Assembly: GCA_036558125.1 (NCBI GenBank)
Contig: DATBGE010000108.1
Location: forward strand, 1-64,000
Length of the DNA: 64,000 nucleotides
Direction: 5' to 3'
Source of the DNA: DATBGE01 sp036558125
GTDB taxonomy: Bacteria; Gemmatimonadota; Gemmatimonadetes; Gemmatimonadales; GWC2-71-9
Both the position numbers and the translations under genes were made by a program. The notes below the pieces were generated by a model. The model did no database searches. It worked only from the letters and a program-made list of their open reading frames with translations, and was not told the origin of the DNA. This document shows positions 7,344 through 15,586 of the stretch, in pieces. The stretch's first letter is position 1. Each line of letters begins with the position of its first letter.

Positions 7344-8255
7344 TCAGGGAACGCTATCCTGTGGCGCCTCCAGGCTATCAGGCGGAGCAGGCAGCGATTC
7401 CGACTGGATCAGCGGGATGGAATCAATCGCCGTGACGGCGGAATCCCCCGCGAGGTTGACCGAGTCCGGCACTGGAGGTACCGGCAGGTCCTCTGTCTCC
7501 ACCTTCGGAACATCAACCCACTCGCCGTGCATCCGGCGCAGGATCAGATCCTGCCTCCAGCGCATTCGGCCGGGCTTGAAGCCCGGGTTGGAGCTGAGCG
7601 GGAAGGGGAGCGATCCGGCGAGTGCCGCCGCCTGGTCCTGGGTGATCCGCGCCGCACTGCGTTTGAAGTACCTTCGGCTCGCCGCCTCTGCCCCCCAGAT
7701 CCCGTCACCGAGCTCCGCCACATTCAGATACAGCTCCATGATCCGCCGTTTCCCCAACGCCCCTTCGAGCCGGTAGGTGGTTACCGCTTCCTTCACCTTG
7801 CGCAGCGGGTTGCGGGATGAGGACAGGTACAGGTTCTTGGCCAGCTGCTGCGAGATCGTACTTGCACCCCGAAGTTTGTCCCGTTGGCTCCAGGCCCGTG
7901 GAAGTACGCTGAGCAGGTCGCCGCGATCTCGAGAGGAGGACCAGGCAAACGACTGGCGGGGATAACCGATGGCGTGAGCCATGGCGAGGTAATCAATCCC
8001 GCCGTGGGTGAAGAAGTTGTTGTCCTCCCCGATGACCACGGCATCCTGCAGCGCTCGAGCTATCGAATCGAGGGGAACCGGGCGGTACTGGCGGAGCGAA
8101 TCCGCGTTCCGACCGTCTTCTCCGCGTCTCATCCACATGAACGCGGTTTCCGCGGGCCAGTGGGTCCGGTACCAGAGCGGGGGAGGCCAGATGGCGAGGA
8201 GCCAGAGGAGAAAACCCCCGGCGGCGAGCGCGAGTGCCTTCAGCGCCGTCTTCAT
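7344..8255 (-). CDS. mtgA: Monofunctional peptidoglycan glycosyltransferase
   Basis: A GT51-family enzyme that polymerises lipid II into glycan strands at the inner membrane. The 303-aa protein starts with a membrane anchor (ALKALALAAGGFLLWLLAIW). The GT51 motifs follow in order: EDNNFFTHGGIDY containing the catalytic Glu (near residue 80), RGASTISQQLAKNLYLS, and GKRRIMELYLNVAELGDGIWG. There is no transpeptidase domain. After the catalytic domain, a proline-rich tail of about 60 residues (VPKVETEDLPVPPVPDSVN onward) is longer than in typical MtgA. It is the last gene of a minus-strand set with two exported proteins and starts 16 nt after the stop of the lipoprotein gene. GTG one codon upstream is an alternative start. 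Confidence 0.93.
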   Translation of the reverse strand: MKTALKALALAAGGFLLWLLAIWPPPLWYRTHWPAETAFMWMRRGEDGRNADSLRQYRPVPLDSIARALQDAVVIGEDNNFFTHGGIDYLAMAHAIGYPRQSFAWSSSRDRGDLLSVLPRAWSQRDKLRGASTISQQLAKNLYLSSSRNPLRKVKEAVTTYRLEGALGKRRIMELYLNVAELGDGIWGAEAASRRYFKRSAARITQDQAAALAGSLPFPLSSNPGFKPGRMRWRQDLILRRMHGEWVDVPKVETEDLPVPPVPDSVNLAGDSAVTAIDSIPLIQSESLPAPPDSLEAPQDSVP

Positions 8256-8271
8256 CACCGGGTCAAGCGTC

Positions 8272-9135
8272 CTATCGGAGCAGCGTGAACTGGAGTCGGC
8301 TCTCCTGGGTGACCGGGACTGTTTGCCCCACAGCGGTCGCCGTCAGGGTCATGTCTCTTGCCCGTACTCCCTCCGCACCGAGGACCTGCCCGTCGATGCC
8401 CAGCCGATAGACCAGCGAGTCTCGTCCGGTCGCGGCGAGATCGATTGGCTGGCCGGCCTGGCTCCCGCTTCCCTGCCCCGACGTCGTACGGATCACCGTG
8501 ATGGGAATGAATTTCTGCCCGTTCTCGGTCGCCGCGGACTCTGCCGTCCCGACTACCTGGACGCTCTCGTCGAGGTCCACCACGCTCAGTCGGGCTGGTA
8601 CCGCCGGCGCCGAGCCTTGCCAGGTTGATCCGGCTACCGCGTTGTCCGCGAGGACGGGGAAGAGGAGCTTGAGTGCGTCCCGGATCTGATCAGCCAGCAG
8701 AGAGTGAGTTGTAGCGGTCACCGATTCGACCCAGCCGGATCGGGTCAGCTTCCCGTCCCACTTCGCGCTTGAGAGGCTGTCGAGCGTGGTCGTGGAGATG
8801 GTGACATCCGCGTCCGGTCGCACCGAGTCCAGCGTGGCGGTGAGTCGGGCTCCGTCCGAGGCCGGCTGAAGATTCACTGTGACGAACGCCGTCTGCCCGG
8901 TGACCTGGACCTGCGCCTCACCGCTCGGCATCTGGGCCACGACGCTGTCTCGCCGCCAGAGTGAATAGCGGAAGGTGCCCTCGTTGCGCAGTTGGAGTCC
9001 CTTGCCCGAGGGAGCCGGCTCGTTCGGTTGTGCCGCTGGCGGGCCGGACGGGCTCGGGGTGGGATTGGCAGGCGGCTGGCTCGTGCTGCTACAACCTGCG
9101 AGAGCGAGAAGTGCCAGCAGCCGGTGTGACCTCAT
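8272..9135 (-). CDS. Lipoprotein of unknown function, paired with the gene upstream
   Basis: The 287-aa product has a lipoprotein signal peptide (MRSHRLLALLALAGCSST, lipobox LALAGC) and a Pro/Ser-rich linker up to about residue 45. The rest looks beta-rich: VTLDSVRPDADV-like strands and a tail with VLGAEGVRARDMTLTATAVGQTVPV. I recognise no family. Segment order and phrases resemble the 264-aa exported protein encoded just upstream (for example ATLDSVRPD here and IVLDSLKPD there, each followed by a G..W.G block), so the two look like diverged paralogues. The genes are only 4 nt apart, and mtgA follows after 16 nt. An envelope role near peptidoglycan synthesis is inference from context. Confidence 0.85.
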   Translation of the reverse strand: MRSHRLLALLALAGCSSTSQPPANPTPSPSGPPAAQPNEPAPSGKGLQLRNEGTFRYSLWRRDSVVAQMPSGEAQVQVTGQTAFVTVNLQPASDGARLTATLDSVRPDADVTISTTTLDSLSSAKWDGKLTRSGWVESVTATTHSLLADQIRDALKLLFPVLADNAVAGSTWQGSAPAVPARLSVVDLDESVQVVGTAESAATENGQKFIPITVIRTTSGQGSGSQAGQPIDLAATGRDSLVYRLGIDGQVLGAEGVRARDMTLTATAVGQTVPVTQESRLQFTLLR

Positions 9136-9139
9136 AGAA

Positions 9140-9934
9140 TCATTTCAGGAGCGATGTCGTCGCATCGAGCGTGACGACCACAGGCAGCGGTTCGGGTGCA
9201 AAGGCGCCGGACACGGTCAAATTCTGCAGGCTACTCCGCTTTCCACCGAGGTAGGTCCCGTCCGGTCCGATATACCAGACTCCGGTTCCCGTTCCCGTGC
9301 CTTCGATGGCCGCTGACCCGCCTCCCGTCTCCTGGTTGCCGGAGAAGGAGCTGCTCGACGCACTCGCAATCTTGAGCGCCTTGACTCCCTCGTAGGTCTC
9401 CGAAGATGACTGGAAATTCGTTACGGTCCGGACCGCCATCGATCCGTTGGGCACGTTGTCGTTGTTGTCGGTCGTGTCGGTCCAGGCCTTGCCTGGCGCC
9501 ATGCCCGCGGGAACCGGCGGGAGGAATTCCCGCAACAACGCGGTCAAAGTGACGGCGACTGGATTATCGCTCGAGGCCTGGAGTCCGCTGATTCTCCCGT
9601 TAGAGCCCACCAGCCCGTGCCAGGTCGTACCCGCGGCCGCCTTGGCGGCCTCTGAAGGAACCGGCGACGCGCTATCCGGCTTCAGAGAATCGAGCACGAT
9701 GCTGATCGTTTTCCCGCCCGTAGTGTCGGCGAGGGAGACCGAGATGAATCCGGCACTGCCGAACTCTTGCCGTTGTTCGGTCTGGCCGAGCGCCTTCAGA
9801 TCGATGACTTGGGTCGTCTTAAGGTCCAGGCGGTAGCGCCGCGCCGCGCTGGTCGGTGGCGCTTTCCAGGCAAGGACACCAGTGATTGCCAAGGCCGCAG
9901 CCGTCCAAGGGCGTGACCTCATGACTTGCCTCAA
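9140..9934 (-). CDS. Exported protein of unknown function
   Basis: The 264-aa product has a Sec signal peptide (SRPWTAAALAITGVLAWKAPPTSA) with cleavage expected after TSA. The mature part is Ser/Thr/Gly-rich and probably beta-stranded: YRLDLKTTQVIDLKA, ISIVLDSLKPDSASP, GTTWHGLVGSNGRISG, and a conserved-looking EYGVK-free core ending VTLDATTSLLK. No catalytic motif or known family was recognised. A second Met five codons in (MRSRPW) may be the true start. It lies 4 nt upstream of a lipoprotein gene with similar organisation and is in the mtgA operon. Possibly the pair bind each other at the outer membrane, which is speculation. Confidence 0.8.
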   Translation of the reverse strand: MRQVMRSRPWTAAALAITGVLAWKAPPTSAARRYRLDLKTTQVIDLKALGQTEQRQEFGSAGFISVSLADTTGGKTISIVLDSLKPDSASPVPSEAAKAAAGTTWHGLVGSNGRISGLQASSDNPVAVTLTALLREFLPPVPAGMAPGKAWTDTTDNNDNVPNGSMAVRTVTNFQSSSETYEGVKALKIASASSSSFSGNQETGGGSAAIEGTGTGTGVWYIGPDGTYLGGKRSSLQNLTVSGAFAPEPLPVVVTLDATTSLLK

Positions 9935-9970
9935 GCGTGAGGGGGAATGGACGACGGGAACCTTCCGGGG

Positions 9971-10207
9971 TCAGCCCCCGCCCTGGTGGAGATCCGTCTT
10001 GGTGCGCCCGAAGACCGCGACCAGCTCGGAATCGTCGCTCGACACCTTGAGGAGCTTCCAGCCACGTTTGCGCATGTCGGCGCGCCAGGTGATGAGCTTC
10101 TCCCAGTCCTTCGCGCTCGTCCGGAAGACCCTGACGTCTGCCACCCGGTCCCATGACTCCGGGTAGGGTCGGTTTCTATCCTGCATAGGGCTGGGCTTGG
10201 TCGCCAT
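9971..10207 (-). CDS. Small protein of unknown function
   Basis: The 78-aa product contains a compact, charged core (ESWDRVADVRVFRTSAKDWEK ... MRKRGWKLLKVSSDDSELVAVFGRTK) that looks like an alpha/beta mini-domain with alternating strand and helix. No signal peptide or membrane segment is seen. I do not recognise the family. The start may be ATG 10207 or ATG 10186 (MQDRNRPYPE). No clear ribosome-binding site decides between them. It precedes the exported-protein/mtgA genes by 36 nt on the same strand and lies downstream of the rnpB terminator. The overlapping frame at 9819-10154 is rejected as a shadow. Codon usage (GC third positions) fits the neighbours. Confidence 0.55.
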   Translation of the reverse strand: MATKPSPMQDRNRPYPESWDRVADVRVFRTSAKDWEKLITWRADMRKRGWKLLKVSSDDSELVAVFGRTKTDLHQGGG

Positions 10208-10270
10208 ACCAGTACAACTGCCAGAGGATGCTCCAAAGCTATGCCACCTTTGGAAATAGCGGGAGGGGCG

Positions 10271-10321
10271 AAAACGGCAGACGGGCGGCGGAGCGTGGTT
10301 CGCCCCGTTCGCCCGTCTGCC
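10271..10321 (-). terminator. Rho-independent terminator of rnpB
   Basis: On the minus strand GGCAGACGGGCG (10321-10310) pairs with CGCCCGTCTGCC (10287-10276), a perfect 12-bp stem, followed by GTTTT (10275-10271). It sits directly after the 3' end of the RNase P RNA. Confidence 0.85.
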
Positions 10322-10736
10322 CAGGCAGGCCCGTAAGCCGAGTTCTGTTCCCCGAAGCCGAAGCCCGGGGGATGGTCATCTGTCTGGGACGGTTGTCACC
10401 AACCGCCTCGAGCAGCCTACCCGCGGCTAGCCGGATCTTGCGACCCGGTTGGCGGTGTGGGTCACACCTCGCCGCTTATTTGGCCTTGCTCCGACCGGGG
10501 GTTACCGTGCCACCGCTGTCACCAGCGATGCGGTGGGCTCTTACCCCACCGTTTCACCCTTGCCGTTCCCCGGGGCTCGCGCCCCGGTTCCAGGCGGTCT
10601 GTTCTCTGTGGCCCTGTCCGTCGCCTCTCGGCGCCCAGGCGTTACCTGGCAGTCTACCCGTTGGAGCTCGGACTTTCCTCGAGCCCTCCGCCGCAGCAAG
10701 CTGCAGCCGGGACCCGCGACCATCCGTCCTGCCTGT
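10322..10736 (-). ncRNA. rnpB: RNase P RNA, bacterial type A
   Basis: The catalytic RNA subunit of RNase P, which removes 5' leaders from pre-tRNAs. Read on the minus strand, it contains the universal blocks: GAGGAAAGTCCGAGCTCC near the 5' end, GACTGCCAGGTAACGCCTGG, GGCCACAGAGAACAGACC, GGTGAAACGGTGGGGTAAGA, GAGCAAGGCCAAATA, AGATGACCATC and the terminal CAGAACTCGGCTTACGGGCC. The P1 stem is CAGGCAGG (10735-10728) pairing with CCTGCCTG (10329-10322), which sets the ends and a length near 415 nt. Long open frames on both strands here are artefacts of the structured RNA. A strong terminator follows. It lies 18 nt after the stop of the upstream kinase gene on the same strand. Confidence 0.97.
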
Positions 10737-10754
10737 GCACCTTGAATCTACTCG

Positions 10755-13700
10755 CTAACCCACGACCCCGCCTACCCTGAGCAATCCCGCCTGAGCTTGG
10801 CGGACGAAGGGCTGGAGGGTCGAGTCAGCGTCTACCCACTGCTCCAAAGCCGCTTTGTACTCCGTCCGCGCGAGCTGCGGCTGGCCCAGCTTCTCGTACG
10901 CGACTCCCCGGAGCAGCCGGACTCTTCCGGCCAGACCCCAGCGGGCATCGAAGTAGCGCGAACCAAAATGGGTCGGCTCGAAATCCCGCAACAGCTTGAT
11001 GGTTGTCTCGTAGTCCCCAAGGAGAAAGTGTGCCTGGGCCAGGAGCGGGGTGCGATAGCTCCACCACATGGGCCGGGACTTGTACGCCGAATCGAGCGAC
11101 TCGGGATTCTTCTCCGCCTCGGTCAGCATGCGGCGAGCCGATGTCGTGTCCTTCTCCGCGATGGCCTGAAGGACTCGAACCTCCGGCGGAAGTTTTTCGC
11201 CTCGCGTTCCGGCAAATTCACGCAGCGCGGCACTGTCGGCTTCGTCGCTCAGGAATAATCCCAGCGCCGAGGACCACCCGAATTGCATCAGTTCCTTTCG
11301 ATCGGCGCGTGGAGCAGCCTTTACTCCGTCAGACACCGCATCCCATGTCGCGTGCAGCGCGGAGACAGGTCCCCCCACCGAGGTGTACAGATGACCCAGG
11401 AACATTTGGGTCCAGGCCGGCTCGCCTCCGAGCTTCCGGCTCCACATGCTGTTCTCGAACCACTGGGCTTGGACTTTTCCTGCCAGCTCGACCACCTGCT
11501 GGGCCTCGCGAACCTTCCCGTGGTACGCCAGGAGGTTGGCGCCGGCGCTGAGGAGACTGACCGTTTCCGGCGGCAGGGTTCCTTCCGAATAACGGGCGAA
11601 GTCTTCCGATGTGGTGGAGTCGATGGCGGCGCGAACCTCCCGCTCGGCTCCTCCGAAGTCTCCCGATTCAGTAAGCAGTCGTGCCCTGATGAAGGGAAGA
11701 TCGGGACGCACGGCACCTGAGGCGGTGCTCCGGATCCGGTTCACTTCGGCCAGCGCAGCGGGATAGTTCTGCGCCGCGGCGAGCGCCTCGATCAGCGCAT
11801 TCTGGGCGTGAGGATTCTCCGGCTGGCTCGCGATCCAGCTCCGCGCGCTGGTGATCCCGGCCAACCGCGCGCGGTCGATCCCCGCGGCGACGGTTGCGCT
11901 GTCGAGCAACCGGTGGCCCTTGCCATCCTCCGTCACAGCAAAGGAATCGTTCGGCATCAGGACCATCGGTGGGTCCTTTTGCGATGCCGTGTTCAGCAAC
12001 TGTTGAACGTGCTCGTAGGCCAGGTAGTAACCGGGATCGAGCCCGATGGCCTTTTTGAATGCCCGGTAGGACATCGTGTGGTGCCGGTGGCCGACCTGAA
12101 CGCTCTTGGTCGTATCGTGATACCAGACATCGCCGAGACCGTACCACGCGTCGGCATCGGTTGAGTCCCGCGAGAGCAGCTGCTGGTAGTTGGACCGGCT
12201 GGTCGCGTAGTCGCCGTCGATGAAGGCCCGGTAGGCGCGGATCATGGTGCGGTCGCGCTCCGGTAGACGGTCGGAGTATTGAGTGGCCCGGTGGATCGCC
12301 TCGATGCCCAGCGAATCACCCTGCCCCGTCGCCCAGCCTCGGGTCAGTGCCAGCTTGTAATACGCGAGGGCGAAGGTCGAGTCGATTTTCGTAGCCCGGC
12401 TCAAGTCGGCTTCCGCATCGCCCAAGTTCCACTGGTTCAGATGCTCGATTCCCTGGAGGTAGGAGCGGAAGGCCTCGACTGAGGAGGTCGTGGCTCGCCA
12501 CAGTTCGGCCCGGGTGCCGGTTGGCGCGCCCGAAAGATTGAGAAGCTTCGCGGCAAGCTGGTCGAACAACGGACGCACATCCTCGCCCGGGGCGCCATCC
12601 ACCTGGGCCACATCTACCCGGTTTCCTGTCGCCACGTCGTAGACTCGTGCCACGAGATGCAGGGAATCGCCGGCCCGCGTGTAGTCTCCCAGCACCACGG
12701 TCCAGGCACCGGCGTCGCGCGCGAGCTGCCGCGCCATCTCGAGGCCCACCGGAGAGCCTTCCGCCAGTTTGCGGCGGGCGAGGAGATCGTGCAGCCGCTC
12801 ATGATCGACCGCGGTCAGGTCATTCCACTGGGAAAGGTTGAGCGTGAGCATGTTCACGCTCCCTTCTTTCAGCCAGTCGACCGAGGCATCTCCCCGGAGA
12901 TTCTCGAAGGGAAGAATCAGCATCGAATGCCGCGGATTGACCCCGGCGGGCGGCCCGTTGGGTCTCAGCGCGAAGGCGGCGACCACGATGGCCATGAGCA
13001 GCACTGCGACTCCCGCGGACAACAGGCCGCGCCGGCGCAAGCGGCTGGGAAGCGGAGTGACCGCGTCGCCTTGAATCGCGTGCCGGAACTCGGAGCCGGT
13101 CTGCCAGCGGTCAGCAGGGTTCTTCTCGAGCGCCCGCATGATCGCCGCGGCAAGCGGAGCCGGCGCCTCGGGACGCAGATTGCCGACCGGGGTGGGGCGC
13201 TCCGACAGGTGCATCGAGGCGATCGCCGCGGCATTGGCTCCCCGGAACGGAGGCCGGCCCGTCAGCATCTCGTAGCCCAGAACACCCAGACCGTAGAGAT
13301 CGCTCCGATGGTCCACCGCCTCGCCGGCGGCCTGCTCCGGACTCATGTAGGTTGGCGTCCCAACGGCGACGCCAGCCGCCGTCACGCTTCCGCTTCCATC
13401 CGGCACCATCGCCCGGGCAATCCCGAAGTCCGCCAACATCGGCCGACCCGTGGCGCTGTCCAGCAGCACGTTCTCCGGCTTGACATCGCGGTGCACCAGG
13501 CCGGCAAGTCCGGCGGCATGCAGCGCATCCGCGAGATCGCTCAGCAGCCGTGCCACCTCTGCGGCGGGCAACCGGAGCTCACGGTTCAGCCGCTGCCGGA
13601 GGCTCTCGCCCGGCACGTAGTCCATGACGTAGTAGAAAAGTCCGGTGGTCTCGCCCGCGGAGTGAACTGAGACGATGCTGGGGTGACGGAGACGCGCGAT

Positions 13701-13949
13701 CATTCGCGCCTCCGCAAGGAAGCGCTGCGTGATCGCGGCATGTACCGCGAGATCGGGGTGCACCACCTTCACCGCCACCGGGCGATCAAGCGTGGTGTCA
13801 CGCGCGAGAAAGACGACGCCCATCCCGCCGTGACCCAATTCGGCCTCGAGCCGGTACTGTGGCCCGAGGGCCGCCTGGAGGCGGGAGGAAAGCTCGTCAG
13901 GACCGGTCACGGGATTCTCCCGATGAGTCGGCTCGGTCCCGGCCGCCAC
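10755..13949 (-). CDS. Membrane Ser/Thr protein kinase with TPR-rich exported C-terminus
   Basis: A Hanks-type kinase of 1064 aa. The kinase domain (about 35-295) has the glycine loop LGHGGMGVVFLARD, VAVKVV, catalytic HRDVKPENVLL, DFGIARA and SPEQAAGE; all key residues are present. A single membrane segment (GLLSAGVAVLLMAIVVAAFAL, about 310-330) follows. Next comes a TolB/FlgO-like region starting MLILPFENLRGDASVDWLKEG, then about 550 residues of TPR-like helices (for example LGDAEADLSRATKIDSTFALAYYKLAL). This layout is common in Acidobacteriota and Gemmatimonadota; ligand and substrates are unknown. GTG 13949 is taken as the start; GTG 13910 (VTGPDELSSRLQ) is an alternative. It is upstream of rnpB on the same strand, and divergent from an AraC-type regulator. 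Confidence 0.92.
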   Translation of the reverse strand: MAAGTEPTHRENPVTGPDELSSRLQAALGPQYRLEAELGHGGMGVVFLARDTTLDRPVAVKVVHPDLAVHAAITQRFLAEARMIARLRHPSIVSVHSAGETTGLFYYVMDYVPGESLRQRLNRELRLPAAEVARLLSDLADALHAAGLAGLVHRDVKPENVLLDSATGRPMLADFGIARAMVPDGSGSVTAAGVAVGTPTYMSPEQAAGEAVDHRSDLYGLGVLGYEMLTGRPPFRGANAAAIASMHLSERPTPVGNLRPEAPAPLAAAIMRALEKNPADRWQTGSEFRHAIQGDAVTPLPSRLRRRGLLSAGVAVLLMAIVVAAFALRPNGPPAGVNPRHSMLILPFENLRGDASVDWLKEGSVNMLTLNLSQWNDLTAVDHERLHDLLARRKLAEGSPVGLEMARQLARDAGAWTVVLGDYTRAGDSLHLVARVYDVATGNRVDVAQVDGAPGEDVRPLFDQLAAKLLNLSGAPTGTRAELWRATTSSVEAFRSYLQGIEHLNQWNLGDAEADLSRATKIDSTFALAYYKLALTRGWATGQGDSLGIEAIHRATQYSDRLPERDRTMIRAYRAFIDGDYATSRSNYQQLLSRDSTDADAWYGLGDVWYHDTTKSVQVGHRHHTMSYRAFKKAIGLDPGYYLAYEHVQQLLNTASQKDPPMVLMPNDSFAVTEDGKGHRLLDSATVAAGIDRARLAGITSARSWIASQPENPHAQNALIEALAAAQNYPAALAEVNRIRSTASGAVRPDLPFIRARLLTESGDFGGAEREVRAAIDSTTSEDFARYSEGTLPPETVSLLSAGANLLAYHGKVREAQQVVELAGKVQAQWFENSMWSRKLGGEPAWTQMFLGHLYTSVGGPVSALHATWDAVSDGVKAAPRADRKELMQFGWSSALGLFLSDEADSAALREFAGTRGEKLPPEVRVLQAIAEKDTTSARRMLTEAEKNPESLDSAYKSRPMWWSYRTPLLAQAHFLLGDYETTIKLLRDFEPTHFGSRYFDARWGLAGRVRLLRGVAYEKLGQPQLARTEYKAALEQWVDADSTLQPFVRQAQAGLLRVGGVVG

Positions 13950-14162
13950 GCCCGTCGTTTGGCGTCGGCTACCGGGACCGCATCTTGTAATCCACGGTCA
14001 AGATATGGATGGGTCGATAGGCGGCCAATCCATCCAGACACTAGACGTTTTGCCCACCCCAAAGGTTGCACACCGCTACACATTTTTGGGGATATGGGGA
14101 TGACTTGAATGCCGGTTGAACCATAGGGGCTATCGTGGGGCCCTCTACCGCTGGAGTCCTCC

Positions 14163-15032
14163 GTGAGCACTGCCCTTCCAGCCGCCGAATCGGCGCCCGT
14201 GATTGCTGCCGTGGTCTCCCCCGAGGAGCGACCCAGACTGGATGCGGCAAGCGGAGGTTGGTTTTCTCTCCTCCACCGAGAGTCTCTGCCTGACATCGTC
14301 CGGGTAGTCCGGGAGCGAGCGGTAGACGCGGTCCTCCTTTCTGTCCGGCAATGTCGCGGGGCACCTCTCGAACAGCTGAACCACCTCACCCGCGACTTCC
14401 CAGAAGTTCCTACCGTCGCTCTGGTGAGTCAGCCTGATCCCGCGGGCTCGGAGGTGCTGCTTCAGCTCGGCGCCTCGGGCGTGCGGCAAGTGGTGGATGT
14501 GAGCACGCCCGCCGGATGGCAACGGCTGCGTCAGGTGCTGGGTCAGCCGGCGAGCCGGGATTCCGCCCGGCTCCAAGCACCCATTCTCGCGGCTCTAGGA
14601 GAAGTCCCTCCTGACACGCGCCTCTTCTTCGAGGCGCTGGTTCAATTCTCCCCTGAGGTTGTCACGGCTCGCGACCTGGCCGATCGCCTTCATGTGCGCT
14701 GCACTACCCTGATGTCGCGGTTTTCCCGTGCCGGTCTGCCCTCGCCCAAGAGCTATTTGGCGGCGGCGCGGCTGCTCCATGCGAGCCTCCTGTTCGAGCG
14801 GCGGGGTCTCACTGTAGCCGATGTGGCCTACCGTCTGGAGTTCAGCTCCCCCCAGAGTTTTGCGCGCCACGTGAGATCGCTGCTGGGGATCAACACGACC
14901 GAACTGCGACGCCGCTTTCCGTTCAGCGCGGCGCTCGATCGATTCGTCGATGTGATGATTGTGCCTTATGGGCGGGTGCTTCGGAGCTTTCACCCTTTGG
15001 GCTTGGGTGTGTCGCACAGCAAAAGTTGCTAG
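14163..15032 (+). CDS. AraC-type regulator with a degenerate receiver-like N-terminus
   Basis: The 289-aa protein has a C-terminal AraC/XylS double helix-turn-helix (about 170-260: LTVADVAYRLEFSSPQSFAR, then LLGINTTELRRR), so it should bind DNA. Residues 10-120 follow the beta-alpha rhythm of a response-regulator receiver (VIAAVVSPEER, VDAVLLSVRQC, VPTVALVSQP, LGASGVRQVVDVS). The phosphoacceptor strand reads LLSV rather than LLD(V/I), and the late Lys position is not obvious, so phosphorylation is unlikely. The start is GTG 14163 with GGAG 7 nt upstream. It is divergent from the TPR kinase gene over 213 nt. Its TAG stop overlaps the pyrE stop tail to tail in the palindrome CTAG. Confidence 0.85.
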   Translation: MSTALPAAESAPVIAAVVSPEERPRLDAASGGWFSLLHRESLPDIVRVVRERAVDAVLLSVRQCRGAPLEQLNHLTRDFPEVPTVALVSQPDPAGSEVLLQLGASGVRQVVDVSTPAGWQRLRQVLGQPASRDSARLQAPILAALGEVPPDTRLFFEALVQFSPEVVTARDLADRLHVRCTTLMSRFSRAGLPSPKSYLAAARLLHASLLFERRGLTVADVAYRLEFSSPQSFARHVRSLLGINTTELRRRFPFSAALDRFVDVMIVPYGRVLRSFHPLGLGVSHSKSC

Positions 15033-15586
15033 CGCAACCCCAGGATCGTGGAAGTCGTGAGAGATACTACTTCGATGCCCTGGGCCTGGAGGGCCTCCCT
15101 CCCCCCCTCTTCCCGGTCGACCACTGTCAGGACGCCAAGGACGTGGCCGCCTTCCACCCGGACTCTGGTCACCGCCTGCTGAGCCGAGCCCCCGCTGGTG
15201 AGCACGTCTTCGACCACGACCACCCGGTTCGCCGCGCCGAAATTGCCTTCGATGCGTCGTCCGGTCCCGTGTGCCTTGGCCTCCTTGCGGACGCTGAAGG
15301 CCTGGATCTGGGGAGGCGACCCGACGCTCGCGATGGCAATGGCGTAAGCCACGGGATCGGCCCCCATGGTCAGACCGCCGACCGCTTCTGGAGTCCAGCC
15401 CTTGGCTCGTATTGCCAGGAGGCCGACCCGGCCGATGAGCACAAGGCCTTGAGCCGACATGGTGGTGAGCCGCGCGTCCACGTAGAACGAGGATTTCCGC
15501 CCCGAGGCGAGCGTAAAATCGCCGCGCCTGACCGAGCGTTCGAGCAGTAACTGGTCAAGTGCGGCGAGGTCAGGATCTCTCGTCAT
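15029..15586 (-). CDS. pyrE: Orotate phosphoribosyltransferase
   Basis: PyrE joins orotate to PRPP, giving orotidine 5'-phosphate in pyrimidine synthesis. From ATG 15586 the protein is 185 aa. It has FTLASGRKSSFYVDAR near residue 22, GGLTMGADPVAYAIA, SVRKEAKAHGTGRRIEG (catalytic loop Lys/His) and the PRPP-binding signature VVVVEDVLTSGGSA near 117. The start is chosen because it gives an ATGA overlap with the upstream kinase stop. The longer frame to 15649 is inside the kinase gene and is rejected. Coupling to a soluble Ser/Thr kinase is unusual. The stop overlaps that of the convergent AraC-type gene. Confidence 0.95.
   Translation of the reverse strand: MTRDPDLAALDQLLLERSVRRGDFTLASGRKSSFYVDARLTTMSAQGLVLIGRVGLLAIRAKGWTPEAVGGLTMGADPVAYAIAIASVGSPPQIQAFSVRKEAKAHGTGRRIEGNFGAANRVVVVEDVLTSGGSAQQAVTRVRVEGGHVLGVLTVVDREEGGREALQAQGIEVVSLTTSTILGLR

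Noticed and set aside
10228..10758. Plus-strand open frames of 98-176 aa
   Set aside because: They lie on the antisense strand of the RNase P RNA gene, whose conserved blocks and terminal pairing are unmistakable. The peptides are Pro/Arg/Ser-rich and lack any protein-like pattern.
12657..13670. 337-aa plus-strand frame
   Set aside because: Antisense to the kinase-TPR gene; sequence is His/Arg-rich without domains, and the opposite strand has complete kinase motifs.
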